Below are positions 1-7,906 of a stretch of DNA of 64,000 bases, one piece after another (position 1 is the first letter of the stretch; every line of letters begins with the position of its first letter). Origin of the DNA: DATKCJ01 sp035513275 (GTDB lineage: Bacteria; Verrucomicrobiota; Verrucomicrobiia; Opitutales; Opitutaceae). The notes under the pieces were generated by a model. That model was not told the origin of the DNA. It was given only the letters and a program-made list of their open reading frames with translations, and searched no databases. Position numbers and translations under genes: made by a program. Location: positions 1 to 64,000 of the forward strand of contig DATKCJ010000225.1 of NCBI GenBank assembly GCA_035513275.1, written 5' to 3'.

Positions 1-272
1 ATTGCGGGGCGTATGGCTCGGAAGCGCTGTACGGACCTGATTTTTCGCGCCAAGCGGTTTTGGCGGCCGCAGAGTGGTGCCGACCCGTTCCGACTGAAGC
101 ACGGGACGGCTTGCCTGAAGCGCCGCGGTTGAGAACTCAGAGAGCTGCGACACAGGACCAAATGCTAAGTGCGATGCATGGCGCAGGGGTGCAGTTCCAA
201 GGTTAAAAGCAGTCTTTGCTGAATCGGCGCCGCTGAATGTTAGCATTTCTTGTCCTCCTAGAGTGAAATGCG
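1..272. other. stretch with no recognisable gene
   Basis: I see no open frame with a family signature and no convincing promoter here. A small stem-loop with arms GCATTT and AAATGC (minus strand) lies directly beyond the broken tRNA. Together with the next two features this looks like scar DNA left by integration and decay. Confidence 0.4.
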
Positions 273-316
273 ACGGTTTAGAAAACCGTTGCTCTATCCG
301 CCTGAGCTACTCCCGC
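273..316 (-). pseudogene. 5' half of a tRNA-Arg (anticodon TCT)
   Basis: Read on the minus strand the sequence begins with the acceptor strand GCGGGAG, then TA, a D-arm with GCTC and GAGC, and a complete anticodon arm: ACGGT, loop TTTCTAA, ACCGT. The anticodon is TCT, which reads AGA arginine codons. After the anticodon stem there is no T-arm (no GGTTCRANYCC) and no 3' acceptor strand, so this is half a tRNA. Integrases often recombine inside tRNA genes, so it may be the left-behind end of an attachment site, but no integrase gene is in view. Confidence 0.6.
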
Positions 317-503
317 AACTCCTTTGCCCGGACGATCTAGCGGACCGCATACAGAACGTCGAGGCAAGACAAGGCTTCAAAAGGTGAGGTAGCGCATTGT
401 TCGGCGGGGCGCTCGCAGCGTTGCCGCTTTCTTCGGCTCATGTTCTCGCAATTTGGTCCGATTTGTTGACAAGAAATTTCCATTTCGAACTCAGCCACTC
501 TCG

Positions 504-743
504 ATGATTTCCAACACAGACATGTTCAGCGGCTCCGGTGACTCGATGCCCAATTACCCTGCAAACCACCGCTCGCCGCGCGAGAACTGTATCAAAGCCG
601 CGCGTCAGCCGCGAAACCGCAGGGACTACGTCGCGTTCGGCCGGGCGCTGCTCGAGAACCCGCATTATCCGGATGCCCGTGTTGTCGAGGAACTGGCGGG
701 TGTGATCTCGCGAAGGGTCTTCAGCGACCTTCGCGGCATCTGA
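504..743 (+). CDS. small FlgM-like protein (paralogue of the protein at 25.6 kb)
   Basis: A 79-residue hydrophilic protein without signal peptide or membrane segment. Its C-terminal half, with NPHYPDARVVEELAGVI, aligns with DPSYPPPEVLKKVAAMI in the small protein encoded between the fliD lipoprotein gene and fliS. A short disordered N-terminus followed by two helices is the architecture of FlgM anti-sigma-28 factors, but I cannot prove homology to FlgM. The ATG at 504 is preferred over an upstream non-ATG start at 453 because the extra residues resemble nothing. It stands alone beside a broken tRNA and a transposase remnant, so it could be a decaying duplicate. Confidence 0.45.
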   Translation: MISNTDMFSGSGDSMPNYPANHRSPRENCIKAARQPRNRRDYVAFGRALLENPHYPDARVVEELAGVISRRVFSDLRGI

Positions 744-887
744 TCGTTAGCCTGACTTTCGTGTCGCACTAAAGCGCGATTCTCGGGAATTTTCGCCGGT
801 CGTTGCCTCTGAGCGGAGGTGCAAAGTGCGTGTGGGCCAACCCACTCCCTAGACGCGCGGCTGCGGATCATGCGATATGCCTCCGCG

Positions 888-1190
888 ATGTTCCTGAAGT
901 GACGCACGCGGCAAAAAGACGGCAAGGAGCACGTCTACTATTCGGTGTGCGAGAGTCTGCGCGTGCATCGCGGCCGCACCGTGCAGCGACAGTTTCTGCA
1001 CCTGGGCGAACTGAACACGACCCAGCACGATTCCTGGCAGAACACGCTCGATGTGCTCCACGAGGATGGCTCGCGCCACCGGCGCCGGCTCTTCACAGAC
1101 CGCGAGGGCGCCGCACCCTGCGGCGACGACGGCGTGGTCGGGGTCAAGCTCTCCAGCTTCGCTGTCAAACAACCTCACGCTCGGTGTTCA
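888..1190 (+). pseudogene. N-terminal remnant of an IS transposase
   Basis: Reading from the ATG gives MFLK, then an in-frame TGA at 900-902, then RTRQKDGKEHVYYSVCESL and a run up to SSFAVKQPH. This matches the N-terminus of large IS4/IS1634-type transposases (a lysine-rich start, then HVYYSVCESLRV and RRLFTDREG motifs). The family protein is several hundred residues long; here similarity stops after about 95 codons and the catalytic DDE part is missing. The premature stop and the truncation make it a pseudogene. No terminal inverted repeats were found. Confidence 0.6.
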
Positions 1191-1227
1191 CACGTTCGGC
1201 GAGACGCGACTGCGCGGAGCGCCGCGG

Positions 1228-1608
1228 CTATTTGTGCCGCTGGTAGATCTTCTGGAGCACGGACTCGGCGGGGGCGGGCTGCGCGGATGGCGACTGCCGG
1301 CCGGCGGTGAGGCTGTGCCGGAGGAGGAGCTGCTCATTCTCGCGGTCGAGCTGCAGAGTCTGGAGAATTCGGCCCTTCACCTGTTCGATGGCGTCGCGGC
1401 ATTGTGTGCCCGTTGCGCTGCCGTGCGGCGTGGCGCGCAGGATCGTGAGCACGGAGTCGAGCCGCTCAAGGAGCGCTCGCTTGCGATCCAACAGGCCGGT
1501 CCCGGGGGCAGTTTGGTGCAGCCTGAGGTGGCTGTTTTCCTCGAGCGCGAGCTGGTGCAGCTCGTCAGTCAGCGCGCGATGCGTCTGGAGTGCTTCGAGC
1601 GGGGTCAT
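1228..1608 (-). CDS. FlgN-like flagellar chaperone
   Basis: A 126-residue, almost wholly helical protein. It has the layout of FlgN-family export chaperones: an N-terminal helix, a middle helix with LDRKRALLERLDSVL, and a C-terminal helix with LDRENEQLLLRHSL resembling the FlgN hook-junction protein binding helix. FlgN holds FlgK and FlgL in the cytoplasm until export. The ATG at 1608 starts directly at MTPLEALQTH; longer versions add residues that belong to the overlapping upstream gene. It overlaps the end of the TPR gene by 44 bp and is the last gene of a leftward operon. Assignment rests on size, helix pattern and context. Confidence 0.55.
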   Translation of the reverse strand: MTPLEALQTHRALTDELHQLALEENSHLRLHQTAPGTGLLDRKRALLERLDSVLTILRATPHGSATGTQCRDAIEQVKGRILQTLQLDRENEQLLLRHSLTAGRQSPSAQPAPAESVLQKIYQRHK

Positions 1609-2887
1609 TGTCGTCTTTCGGCGAGGGAGGTGGAAAGTGCGTGAGAAGCCTTTTGGTCGTGACTTGTTGCCAGGCCATGTGGTCGAGGCGCCAGGCGGCC
1701 ATTCTCGCCGTCTCGCGCAACTCCGGGGTTGCACGCTCGCCGAGTGCGCCGATTCCGTCAACAACCGCGCGATAGGTGCGGCGGGCGCGCTCCGTGTCGA
1801 GGAGCCGCTCGTGGCAGAGGCCGATCTGGTAGGTGACGGGGATGCGCCAGTTTGGATCTTCGCTCAGTAACGAGAGTGCTTCGTAGAGACCCAGCGCGCC
1901 GAGGACATTGCCGCTTTGAAAAAGATCGTTGGCGAGCTGGTTGCCGGTGCGGCGCTGCCAGTAGGACCAGAGGCGCGGGTTGGCGGCGGACCGGCTGCTC
2001 GCGGAGCGCAGCAGCGTGTGAGTCGCCACGAGCGCCTCCTCGGAGCGGTTCAGTTCGCGGAGGGTTGTCGCGAGCAAGTAGCCCGCCTCGGCGGCCTGCT
2101 CGGCGTCGGGCCATTGCTCGAGGAACGCGCGAAAAGTCTGCACCGCACTGTCAAGATCGCCGGAGAGCTGCTTCGCGCGGCCCGCCATGAAGTGCGCGCG
2201 TGCGCGGTCGACGGGAGCGAGTTCGAGGAGACGGAGGCGGCCGAAGAACTTTCCGGCATCGGAGTAGTTGCCCGTCTCGAAATGCGTTTCGGCGATCTCG
2301 AACTGCGCGGTGCGTGCGAGCAGGTGATATTGCGCGTAGCCGTCGCCAGGGATTTTCAACGTTGAGTTGATGACGCTGTAGAAACGGCTGATCGCGAGGG
2401 CATGCGCGCCCATCGCGCGCAAGGTGCGGCCTAGATCGAGGAGCACCTCGGGCCGCTTCGTGTCGTTCGGATACTCCTTGAGAAACTTCTCGAAGATCGC
2501 GGCGGACTTGGTGTGCAGACCCTGCTTGCGATACATGGCTGCCATGCCGAGGAGCGCCTCCTTTTGCGTGGCGAGTTCGAACTCGCTGCGCGTGATCAAC
2601 TGGCGGTAGGCGATCTCGGCGGCGGCCATGTCGCCGCGGTCCGTGAGGCTCGATGCGAGCCGGAGCAGACCCGCGGCCTCCTCCGACAAGTCGAGCACGG
2701 CAGCCGGCGTCGCGACGGGCGCGACTTCGTGCGAGGCTGGAGCGTCTGCGGGCACGGAGACCGCTTCGGCCGCGATCGGGTGCACAGGCGTTTCGGCCGC
2801 GGGCCCGCCCGCAGGTTCGTTCGCGCGTACTGTGACTCCGGAGAGGAGAAGCGCCGCGAGGAAGCCGAGCATGCGTGAGGCCTGCAT
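1565..2887 (-). CDS. exported TPR-repeat protein
   Basis: The 440-residue product begins with a clear Sec signal peptide (hydrophobic LGFLAALLLSGV, likely cut after VRA), then an Ala/Pro-rich linker to about residue 65. The rest is tandem TPR-type helix pairs, for example units with YRQLITRSEF, AAIFEKFLKEYPND, FRAFLEQWPDAEQAAEAGYLLA and GLYEALSLLSEDP. Such periplasmic TPR proteins assemble cell-envelope complexes. The ATG overlaps the TGA of the upstream gene (TGATG), showing translational coupling. Operon partners are a proline-rich exported protein and a FlgN-like chaperone under a sigma-28-type promoter, so I infer a flagellum- or motility-associated envelope role. No enzyme motif is visible. 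Confidence 0.8.
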   Translation of the reverse strand: MQASRMLGFLAALLLSGVTVRANEPAGGPAAETPVHPIAAEAVSVPADAPASHEVAPVATPAAVLDLSEEAAGLLRLASSLTDRGDMAAAEIAYRQLITRSEFELATQKEALLGMAAMYRKQGLHTKSAAIFEKFLKEYPNDTKRPEVLLDLGRTLRAMGAHALAISRFYSVINSTLKIPGDGYAQYHLLARTAQFEIAETHFETGNYSDAGKFFGRLRLLELAPVDRARAHFMAGRAKQLSGDLDSAVQTFRAFLEQWPDAEQAAEAGYLLATTLRELNRSEEALVATHTLLRSASSRSAANPRLWSYWQRRTGNQLANDLFQSGNVLGALGLYEALSLLSEDPNWRIPVTYQIGLCHERLLDTERARRTYRAVVDGIGALGERATPELRETARMAAWRLDHMAWQQVTTKRLLTHFPPPSPKDDNDPARSTPDASRAD

Positions 2888-3336
2888 CACTCCCGGCGGT
2901 AGGTTGCCGAGCTTGCGGGCTGGGTTTGTGGAGCGGGAGGTGTGAAGAACGGAAGGAAGTCCTCCAGATTGACCCGCTCGCGCAAGGGATCCTGCAAGAT
3001 CGGGAGAGGTGGAGTGGATGGTGCCGCGACGGGTTCCCGTGCCTGCGGTGCCGTTTCGGGCGGTTGCCTTTCTGAAGCGGTTTTCTCCGGGGGCGTTGCG
3101 ATGGGAGCCGGCGTTTCCACTTCCTGAGCCAGAGGCTTCTTCACCGAATCGGGCGTTGCGATCGGCACGTCGACGGCATTCCCGACCGGCTCCAGCGAGC
3201 GGAGCGGGGGAGGTGCGACGTGCCTTAGATAGGGAGCTGCTGTCGCATTCGGCCCGGGATGGGCCAGAAGGATGAGCAGCCAAGGCAGTGCCCGGCGCGC
3301 ACCGAAGATGCGCGACGATATGACGCGGGAATGCAT
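2887..3336 (-). CDS. proline-rich exported protein of unknown function
   Basis: A 149-residue protein with an N-terminal hydrophobic stretch (ALPWLLILLAHPGPNATA) that fits a signal peptide or single anchor. It is followed by about 90 residues rich in Pro, Ala and Thr, and a conserved-looking C-terminal patch NLEDFLPFFTPPAP. I recognise no family. Long Pro/Ala linkers commonly span the periplasm. It is the first gene of a three-gene operon (TPR protein, FlgN-like chaperone downstream, with TGATG coupling) and follows a strong sigma-28-like promoter, so a motility-related envelope function is a reasonable guess only. Confidence 0.65.
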   Translation of the reverse strand: MHSRVISSRIFGARRALPWLLILLAHPGPNATAAPYLRHVAPPPLRSLEPVGNAVDVPIATPDSVKKPLAQEVETPAPIATPPEKTASERQPPETAPQAREPVAAPSTPPLPILQDPLRERVNLEDFLPFFTPPAPQTQPASSATYRRE

Positions 3337-3387
3337 TGCAGATGTGTTCTTCCATGCCGGCAGGTCGGGTTGATTCGCCCGCGCCCT

Positions 3388-3414
3388 GCATCGACACCCA
3401 GCGGCGGAACTTGA
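3388..3414 (-). promoter_or_regulatory. sigma-28-type promoter for the exported-protein/TPR/flgN-like operon
   Basis: On the minus strand TCAAGTTC, 11 bp, GTCGATGC. It differs from the fliD and cheA sites mainly in the last base of the -10 box. It lies about 50 bp upstream of the first ATG. Confidence 0.65.
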
Positions 3415-3507
3415 CTGAAAATCCCTTCAACAAACCGGCGGTCGGAACCTCCAGAAGGCCTGACCGAGTGAGGCAAAGGCGCCTTGTCGTTGGCGTGTCG
3501 CTGGTTT

Positions 3508-3563
3508 GGAGTTCCGCGTTTACGCGGTCAGTGGGTGGAGCAGATGTCTGAAGGCGGAACTCC
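3508..3563. repeat. inverted repeat between operons
   Basis: Perfect 10-bp arms GGAGTTCCGC and GCGGAACTCC are separated by 36 bp. The element sits between the end of the kinase gene (3618, leftward) and the next operon promoter, so it could act as a transcript-end hairpin or be a palindromic repeat. No T-run follows. Confidence 0.5.
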
Positions 3564-3617
3564 GAACAAGAATGTGCGCTCCCGGGGCGCGCAGCTCGAG
3601 GCCGCCCGCGAGCGGGC

Positions 3618-5513
3618 TCAGGCTTCCTCGATGAGGAGGCGCAACTTGTGCCCCAGTTGGTCAAGCGAGTAGGGCTTGTGAAGGAAGTGTCTGAAACCGA
3701 GGCGCTCGAACTCGGCGTGGATCCCGGCGGAAAGGTGGGCTGTGACGACGAGCGCCGGCACACCGGGCCGCGCCACGCGGAGGGCGTTCAACACCTCGAG
3801 GCCGGTGGCGCCGGGAATGTTCAAATCCAACACGACTGCGTCGAAATGTTTCGCGGGATCGCGGACGAACGAAATTGCCTTGATGCCGTCATCGGCGGAG
3901 GTGACGGCGTAGCCCTTTGACGTGAACGTGACCTGAAGCAGATCGAGGAGCGTGGTCTCGTCGTCCACGATGAGGAGGGACTCGGTGCCGCCGGGAAACT
4001 CGCTCGAGGTCTCGACGGACGGCACTTGGGCGGCGTCGTCCGCGAGCGGGATGAAGACACGGAATGTGCTGCCCAAACCGGGTGTGCTGTCGACCTCGAT
4101 GAGCCCTTCGTGGCTTGCAACGATGCCATACACGACCGACAGACCGAGCCCTGTGCCCTTGTTGACCTCCTTGGTCGTGTAGAACGGTTCGAAGATCCTC
4201 GCACGCACTTCGGACGACATGCCGGTGCCGGTGTCGGCGACCTCGAAGTATGCGTAGCTGCGGCCGCGCGAGAGACCGGCGGGCGCGTCCGCGCCGGTGG
4301 CGAACGAGCTCCGCACCGCGATCGTGCCGCCGTCGGGCATGGCGTCGCGCGCGTTCACGCACAGATTGAGCACAATCTGTTGCAATTGGTTCTCGTCGGC
4401 GCGCAGCGGCGGCAGGCCGGGCGCGAGCTCGCGCAGGAGCGTGACGTTCTTCGGGAAGGTCTCGATCATCAGTTCGGTGATTTCCTGCACGAGGGCATTG
4501 AGGTCCACCGCGCTGAAGCGCACCTCGGCCTTTCGGCTGAACGTGAGGATCTGCTGCACGAGGCCGATGGCGCGATCCGTGGCGCGCTGGATCTCGCCGG
4601 TGTTTCGCTTCACGGCCTCGGGCTCGTGTGCGCGCAAGAGGTTTAGCTCGGCGTAGCCGCTGATGATGGCGAGGAGATTGTTGAAGTCGTGCGCGATGCC
4701 GCCGGCGAGTGTGCCGAGGCTTTCCATTTTGTGCGCCTGGCGCAGGCGCTCCTCGAGCTCCTTGCGCGCTGTGATGTCCTCGCGCAGGCAAAGCAGGTTT
4801 GTGACGTCGCCATCCAGGTTGCGCAGGCAGGAGACTTGGACCGACTCCCAGACGATGCTGGCGTCGGGCAACTCGCGCTTGAGTTCGCCTTTCCACTCGT
4901 TGCCCGCGCCGACGGACTCTCGGAATGTCGCGTAGGAAACTTCGTCGGAGTGGCCGGCGCGCAGCACATCGACTCCGTTGTCCAGTATCTGCTCGAGCGT
5001 GCTGCCGGTGGTGGCGGTGAAGCGCGCGTTGACATATTGCACGCGCCCCTCGGCGTCGGTGATCACCATCGAGACGGGCGCCTGGTCGAAGGCTCGCGAG
5101 AGTTTGTAGAACTGTTCCTCGACGAGCCGCTTGCGCGTCGTGTCATGGCCGATGTAAAGCAGACTGGAAACGTTTCCAGCGCCATCGCGCAGCGGCGATT
5201 CCTCCCAGGTGATCCACCGCCAGCCATGTGATGTGAGCCAGCGCTGCTCGAGGCTGCGCCGCGCGCCGCTGTCGGCGTCCTCGGGATGGATAAACTCGGC
5301 GACTTCGCGGCCTGTGAGCGATTCGGGGAGCTGGCCGAGCTTGCGTGCAAGCGACTGGTTGGCCGCTAGGAAGCGGCCGTCGTGCCCCTTGCAATAAGCG
5401 AGTGCGACACTCGAGGCCAGGACGCCAAGCAGGCTCGCGGCGCGGCATTCCGCGAGGGCCGTGGTTCGACTGGATTCGGCGTTTGCGACTGTCATCGGTC
5501 TGGACTTCGGCAT
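3618..5513 (-). CDS. hybrid histidine kinase: PAS-PAS-HisKA-HATPase-REC
   Basis: A 631-residue soluble sensor kinase. Two PAS domains (about 30-130 and 140-255) are followed by the HisKA helix with GGIAHDFNNLL (phospho-accepting His275). The ATPase domain has the N-box VLNLCVNARDAMPDGG, G1 DTGTGMS and G2 GTGLGLSVVYG. A C-terminal receiver (about 515-631) has the acidic pair DD, phospho-Asp in VVLDLNIPG and Lys in LHKPYS. There is no transmembrane segment, so the signal is cytoplasmic or diffusible. It is the last gene of an operon with an HDOD protein and a porin; the gap to the porin gene is 31 bp. A second ATG six codons later is possible. Confidence 0.93.
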   Translation of the reverse strand: MPKSRPMTVANAESSRTTALAECRAASLLGVLASSVALAYCKGHDGRFLAANQSLARKLGQLPESLTGREVAEFIHPEDADSGARRSLEQRWLTSHGWRWITWEESPLRDGAGNVSSLLYIGHDTTRKRLVEEQFYKLSRAFDQAPVSMVITDAEGRVQYVNARFTATTGSTLEQILDNGVDVLRAGHSDEVSYATFRESVGAGNEWKGELKRELPDASIVWESVQVSCLRNLDGDVTNLLCLREDITARKELEERLRQAHKMESLGTLAGGIAHDFNNLLAIISGYAELNLLRAHEPEAVKRNTGEIQRATDRAIGLVQQILTFSRKAEVRFSAVDLNALVQEITELMIETFPKNVTLLRELAPGLPPLRADENQLQQIVLNLCVNARDAMPDGGTIAVRSSFATGADAPAGLSRGRSYAYFEVADTGTGMSSEVRARIFEPFYTTKEVNKGTGLGLSVVYGIVASHEGLIEVDSTPGLGSTFRVFIPLADDAAQVPSVETSSEFPGGTESLLIVDDETTLLDLLQVTFTSKGYAVTSADDGIKAISFVRDPAKHFDAVVLDLNIPGATGLEVLNALRVARPGVPALVVTAHLSAGIHAEFERLGFRHFLHKPYSLDQLGHKLRLLIEEA

Positions 5514-5544
5514 GGCGGTTCGCGGCGGCCGCCGGTTTTCGGGA

Positions 5545-6747
5545 TCAGAAGATCAACTGGAAGCGGCTGAGCAGGCGGCCGTCGGATCCGGCGCTGCCGG
5601 CCGGGTCACCAAGGAGCCAGCCGAGGGTCAGCTTGATGTCGTCGCCCTTCATCCGGTAGTTCACGCCGAACATCCAGTTTTCGCTCACCTGGTTGGCGAG
5701 CGCGGTGTTGGCGTCGTAATTCTCGAAACGCACGACGGCCTGCCAGAGCTTGGCGGCGTCGATCGTGCGCGCGGCTTGGAGATACCAGCCCGAGGAAAGC
5801 GTGTCGGCGCCGGAGTCGCGGTCCATTTCCAGGTGCAGGTATTCGCCCTCGAGTTCCCAGCCGCGGAGCGCGAGCTGGGCGTCGACTCCCCACGCGGTGC
5901 GGCGACCGGTGAATGAGGCGCCGGTCTCGCGGCCGGTGAGCGCGTTCGCGCCGAAGGTAAGGCCGTCCGGGCCGTTCTTCCAGAGGACGGCGGAGGCGCG
6001 CGCAGCGGTGAGGAACTGGTTGTTGTCGTTCGCGCCGTTGTTCACGCCGTTGCCGTTGAAGACGCCGGCGGAGTAGCTGACACGCTTGTCAGCGACGGTG
6101 CCCGAGAGGCCGAGGCCGATCTGACGGCCGAGCGTGAGGCGATCGTTCGGGAGCGAGCGCTCGACGGTGAGCGTCTTCGTGTCGGAGAGGAGCTGCTCGT
6201 AGCCGAACGGCACCTTGAACTGGCCGAGCTGCACGCGGGCGGCAGGGTGCTTGTTCCAGCCGACGAAGAGATCGGTGAGCTGCGCGCGGTAGCCGGAGGC
6301 GGAGCCGAGCGTGTTGGCGCCGAAGTCGGATTGCATGGTGAAGTCGAAATTCTCCGCGAAGGTGCCCTTCACCGTGAGGCGTGCCCGGCGGACGATGAAG
6401 CGCGAGTTCAAGCCGTTGTAGCGTGCATCGGGCGTGCCGTCGGACTCGGCGTGGAGATGGAGGAAGCCGCCGACGCTGAGCGCCTTCGTCTTCGCGCCGG
6501 GGCGCACGAGCGCGGAGGCGCTCTTGCCGTTCCAGCCGAGATCCTTCGAGAGCGCGGTGAGTTCCTCGCGCACGGGTGCGAGCGAGGCGGCGGGAACTGG
6601 GTCGTTCATGCGTGCCTCAATGCGCTCGAGCGCCGCTTCGAGGCGGGTGAGCCGGTCCTCGACCGAGACAATGTCGGCGGAAGCGGGCGACAGAAACGCG
6701 ACCGGGACGACGGCCAGCGCGAGGAGGGACTTGATCTTTGTGTTCAT
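5545..6747 (-). CDS. OprP/OprO-type outer-membrane porin
   Basis: A 400-residue precursor with a Sec signal peptide (LLALAVVPVAFLSPASA). A short coiled-coil with VEDRLTRLEAALERIEARM follows, as in trimeric OprO/OprP porins that bind peptidoglycan or trimerise through it. The rest is a beta-barrel of the Porin_O_P family, with the family hallmarks FIVRRARLTVKGTFAENFDF and QLGQFKVPFGYEQL and a terminal phenylalanine for BAM recognition. These porins pass phosphate, polyphosphate or other anions; the substrate cannot be read here. It lies 24 bp after the HDOD gene, so it is cotranscribed from the sigma-28-type promoter at 7.75 kb, an unusual regulon for a porin. Confidence 0.88.
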   Translation of the reverse strand: MNTKIKSLLALAVVPVAFLSPASADIVSVEDRLTRLEAALERIEARMNDPVPAASLAPVREELTALSKDLGWNGKSASALVRPGAKTKALSVGGFLHLHAESDGTPDARYNGLNSRFIVRRARLTVKGTFAENFDFTMQSDFGANTLGSASGYRAQLTDLFVGWNKHPAARVQLGQFKVPFGYEQLLSDTKTLTVERSLPNDRLTLGRQIGLGLSGTVADKRVSYSAGVFNGNGVNNGANDNNQFLTAARASAVLWKNGPDGLTFGANALTGRETGASFTGRRTAWGVDAQLALRGWELEGEYLHLEMDRDSGADTLSSGWYLQAARTIDAAKLWQAVVRFENYDANTALANQVSENWMFGVNYRMKGDDIKLTLGWLLGDPAGSAGSDGRLLSRFQLIF

Positions 6748-6771
6748 GACTGGAGCGGAGGGAAACGGTGT

Positions 6772-7695
6772 TCAGAGCAGGCCGCTGAGCATGCAGGGCA
6801 GGCGCTGCAAAGCGTTGGCGATCGAGGCGCGGCCGAGCTTCGACTCGGTGACGTCGGCGCCGTAGAGGATGTGCCATCCTTCGAGCTGCTGCCACGAGTC
6901 GGACGAAGGCGTGGCAACTTGCTCGAATCCGCCGGCAACGCCGGCGTGGCGCACGAGGCAGTCCGCCACCTGCACGCCCGCTGCGAAGAGACGGTGAGAC
7001 GGCGCGCGGTCGGGCTCGTGGTGGAAGCGCACGGCGTTGACGATCTCGTCGGAGACCTTGTGGAGTTCCAGGAAGTGTGCGCCGATCTGCGCGTGGTCCC
7101 AGCCGATGATCTCGCGCTCCAGCGCACACACGGCGATCGAGTCCTTCACGGGAGTCGCGGCGATCTGAAGGAACTCGCAGGGAAAGGCGTATGCCATGAC
7201 GACCTTCCCGACGTTGTGGAGCAGGCCGGCGAGGTAGTCGGTGTCGTCGTCGACGGAGATGCTGATTCCGGAGAGAACTTCGCGCGTGAGGATCGCGCTG
7301 CCGATGCTGTGCGCCCACAGGCCCTTCCACGGTAGCTGCGCCGCGGTCGGCAGGTGCAGGTTTTGCATCTCCTCGATCACGGGCGTGGCCATTGAGAGCT
7401 CGCGGATGCGGCGCAGGCCGAGGAAGAACACGGCCTCCTCGATGCTGCTGATCGTCGCTGAGAATCCGAAATAGACGGAGTTCACCATGCGCAGCAGCCG
7501 GGCCGAGAGCGACGGGTCGCGACGGATGATCTCCGCGATTTGCGAGTTCAGACTCTGCTCCGAGCGCACGAGTTCGCCCAGCGCCTTGTTGACGCTCTGA
7601 AGCGACGCGAGCTTCGGGCAGTCGCTGATGCGACGCCGGACCTCGCGCTCGCTGTAGGCTGTCTTGGAACGGGCGGGTGACTCGAGGGTGGACAT
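6772..7695 (-). CDS. HDOD-domain signalling protein
   Basis: A 307-residue protein made of one HDOD domain. Visible landmarks are LPTLPxx-like SDCPKLASLQSV, DPSLSARLLRMVNSVYFGF, SSIEEAVFFLGLRRIRELSM, AGLLHNVGKVVMAYAFP and a late HHEP. HDOD domains are HD-like folds that have usually lost enzyme activity and act in regulation of motility, chemotaxis or c-di-GMP signalling. It is the first gene of the HDOD-porin-kinase operon and has its own sigma-28-like promoter 55 bp upstream, divergent from the glycosyltransferase locus. Confidence 0.9.
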   Translation of the reverse strand: MSTLESPARSKTAYSEREVRRRISDCPKLASLQSVNKALGELVRSEQSLNSQIAEIIRRDPSLSARLLRMVNSVYFGFSATISSIEEAVFFLGLRRIRELSMATPVIEEMQNLHLPTAAQLPWKGLWAHSIGSAILTREVLSGISISVDDDTDYLAGLLHNVGKVVMAYAFPCEFLQIAATPVKDSIAVCALEREIIGWDHAQIGAHFLELHKVSDEIVNAVRFHHEPDRAPSHRLFAAGVQVADCLVRHAGVAGGFEQVATPSSDSWQQLEGWHILYGADVTESKLGRASIANALQRLPCMLSGLL

Positions 7696-7749
7696 GATAT
7701 GTGAAACGACCGCAACGCCACGCGGACGCGCAACGATGCCGATGGGCCT

Positions 7750-7776
7750 ACTTCGGAACCGGGGCGGGGGACTTGA
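7750..7776 (-). promoter_or_regulatory. sigma-28-type promoter for HDOD-porin-kinase operon
   Basis: Minus strand TCAAGTCC, 11 bp, TCCGAAGT. It is nearly the same as the cheW promoter (TAAAGTCC, 11 bp, TCCGAAGA). Confidence 0.6.
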
Positions 7777-7786
7777 GGGGTTTCTC

Positions 7787-7813
7787 TCAAGTGCCCGCCG
7801 GTCGGGACGATGG
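7787..7813 (+). promoter_or_regulatory. sigma-28-type promoter for the glycosylation locus
   Basis: TCAAGTGC, 11 bp, GACGATGG. The -10 box keeps 6 of 8 bases of GTCGATGA. It is back-to-back with the HDOD promoter and about 95 bp before the first glycosyltransferase ATG. Confidence 0.5.
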
Positions 7814-7906
7814 CGTGGGCTGCGAATCCCGTGATCAAGACACGGCCATCAACTCCCATACTCACGCGCCCGCCCTGCGCAGGCGCTCGGGCGGAGCATT
7901 GACCCG

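Noticed and set aside
1609..1764. Longer start for the FlgN-like gene
   Set aside because: The added 52 residues are basic, unordered and wholly inside the TPR gene.
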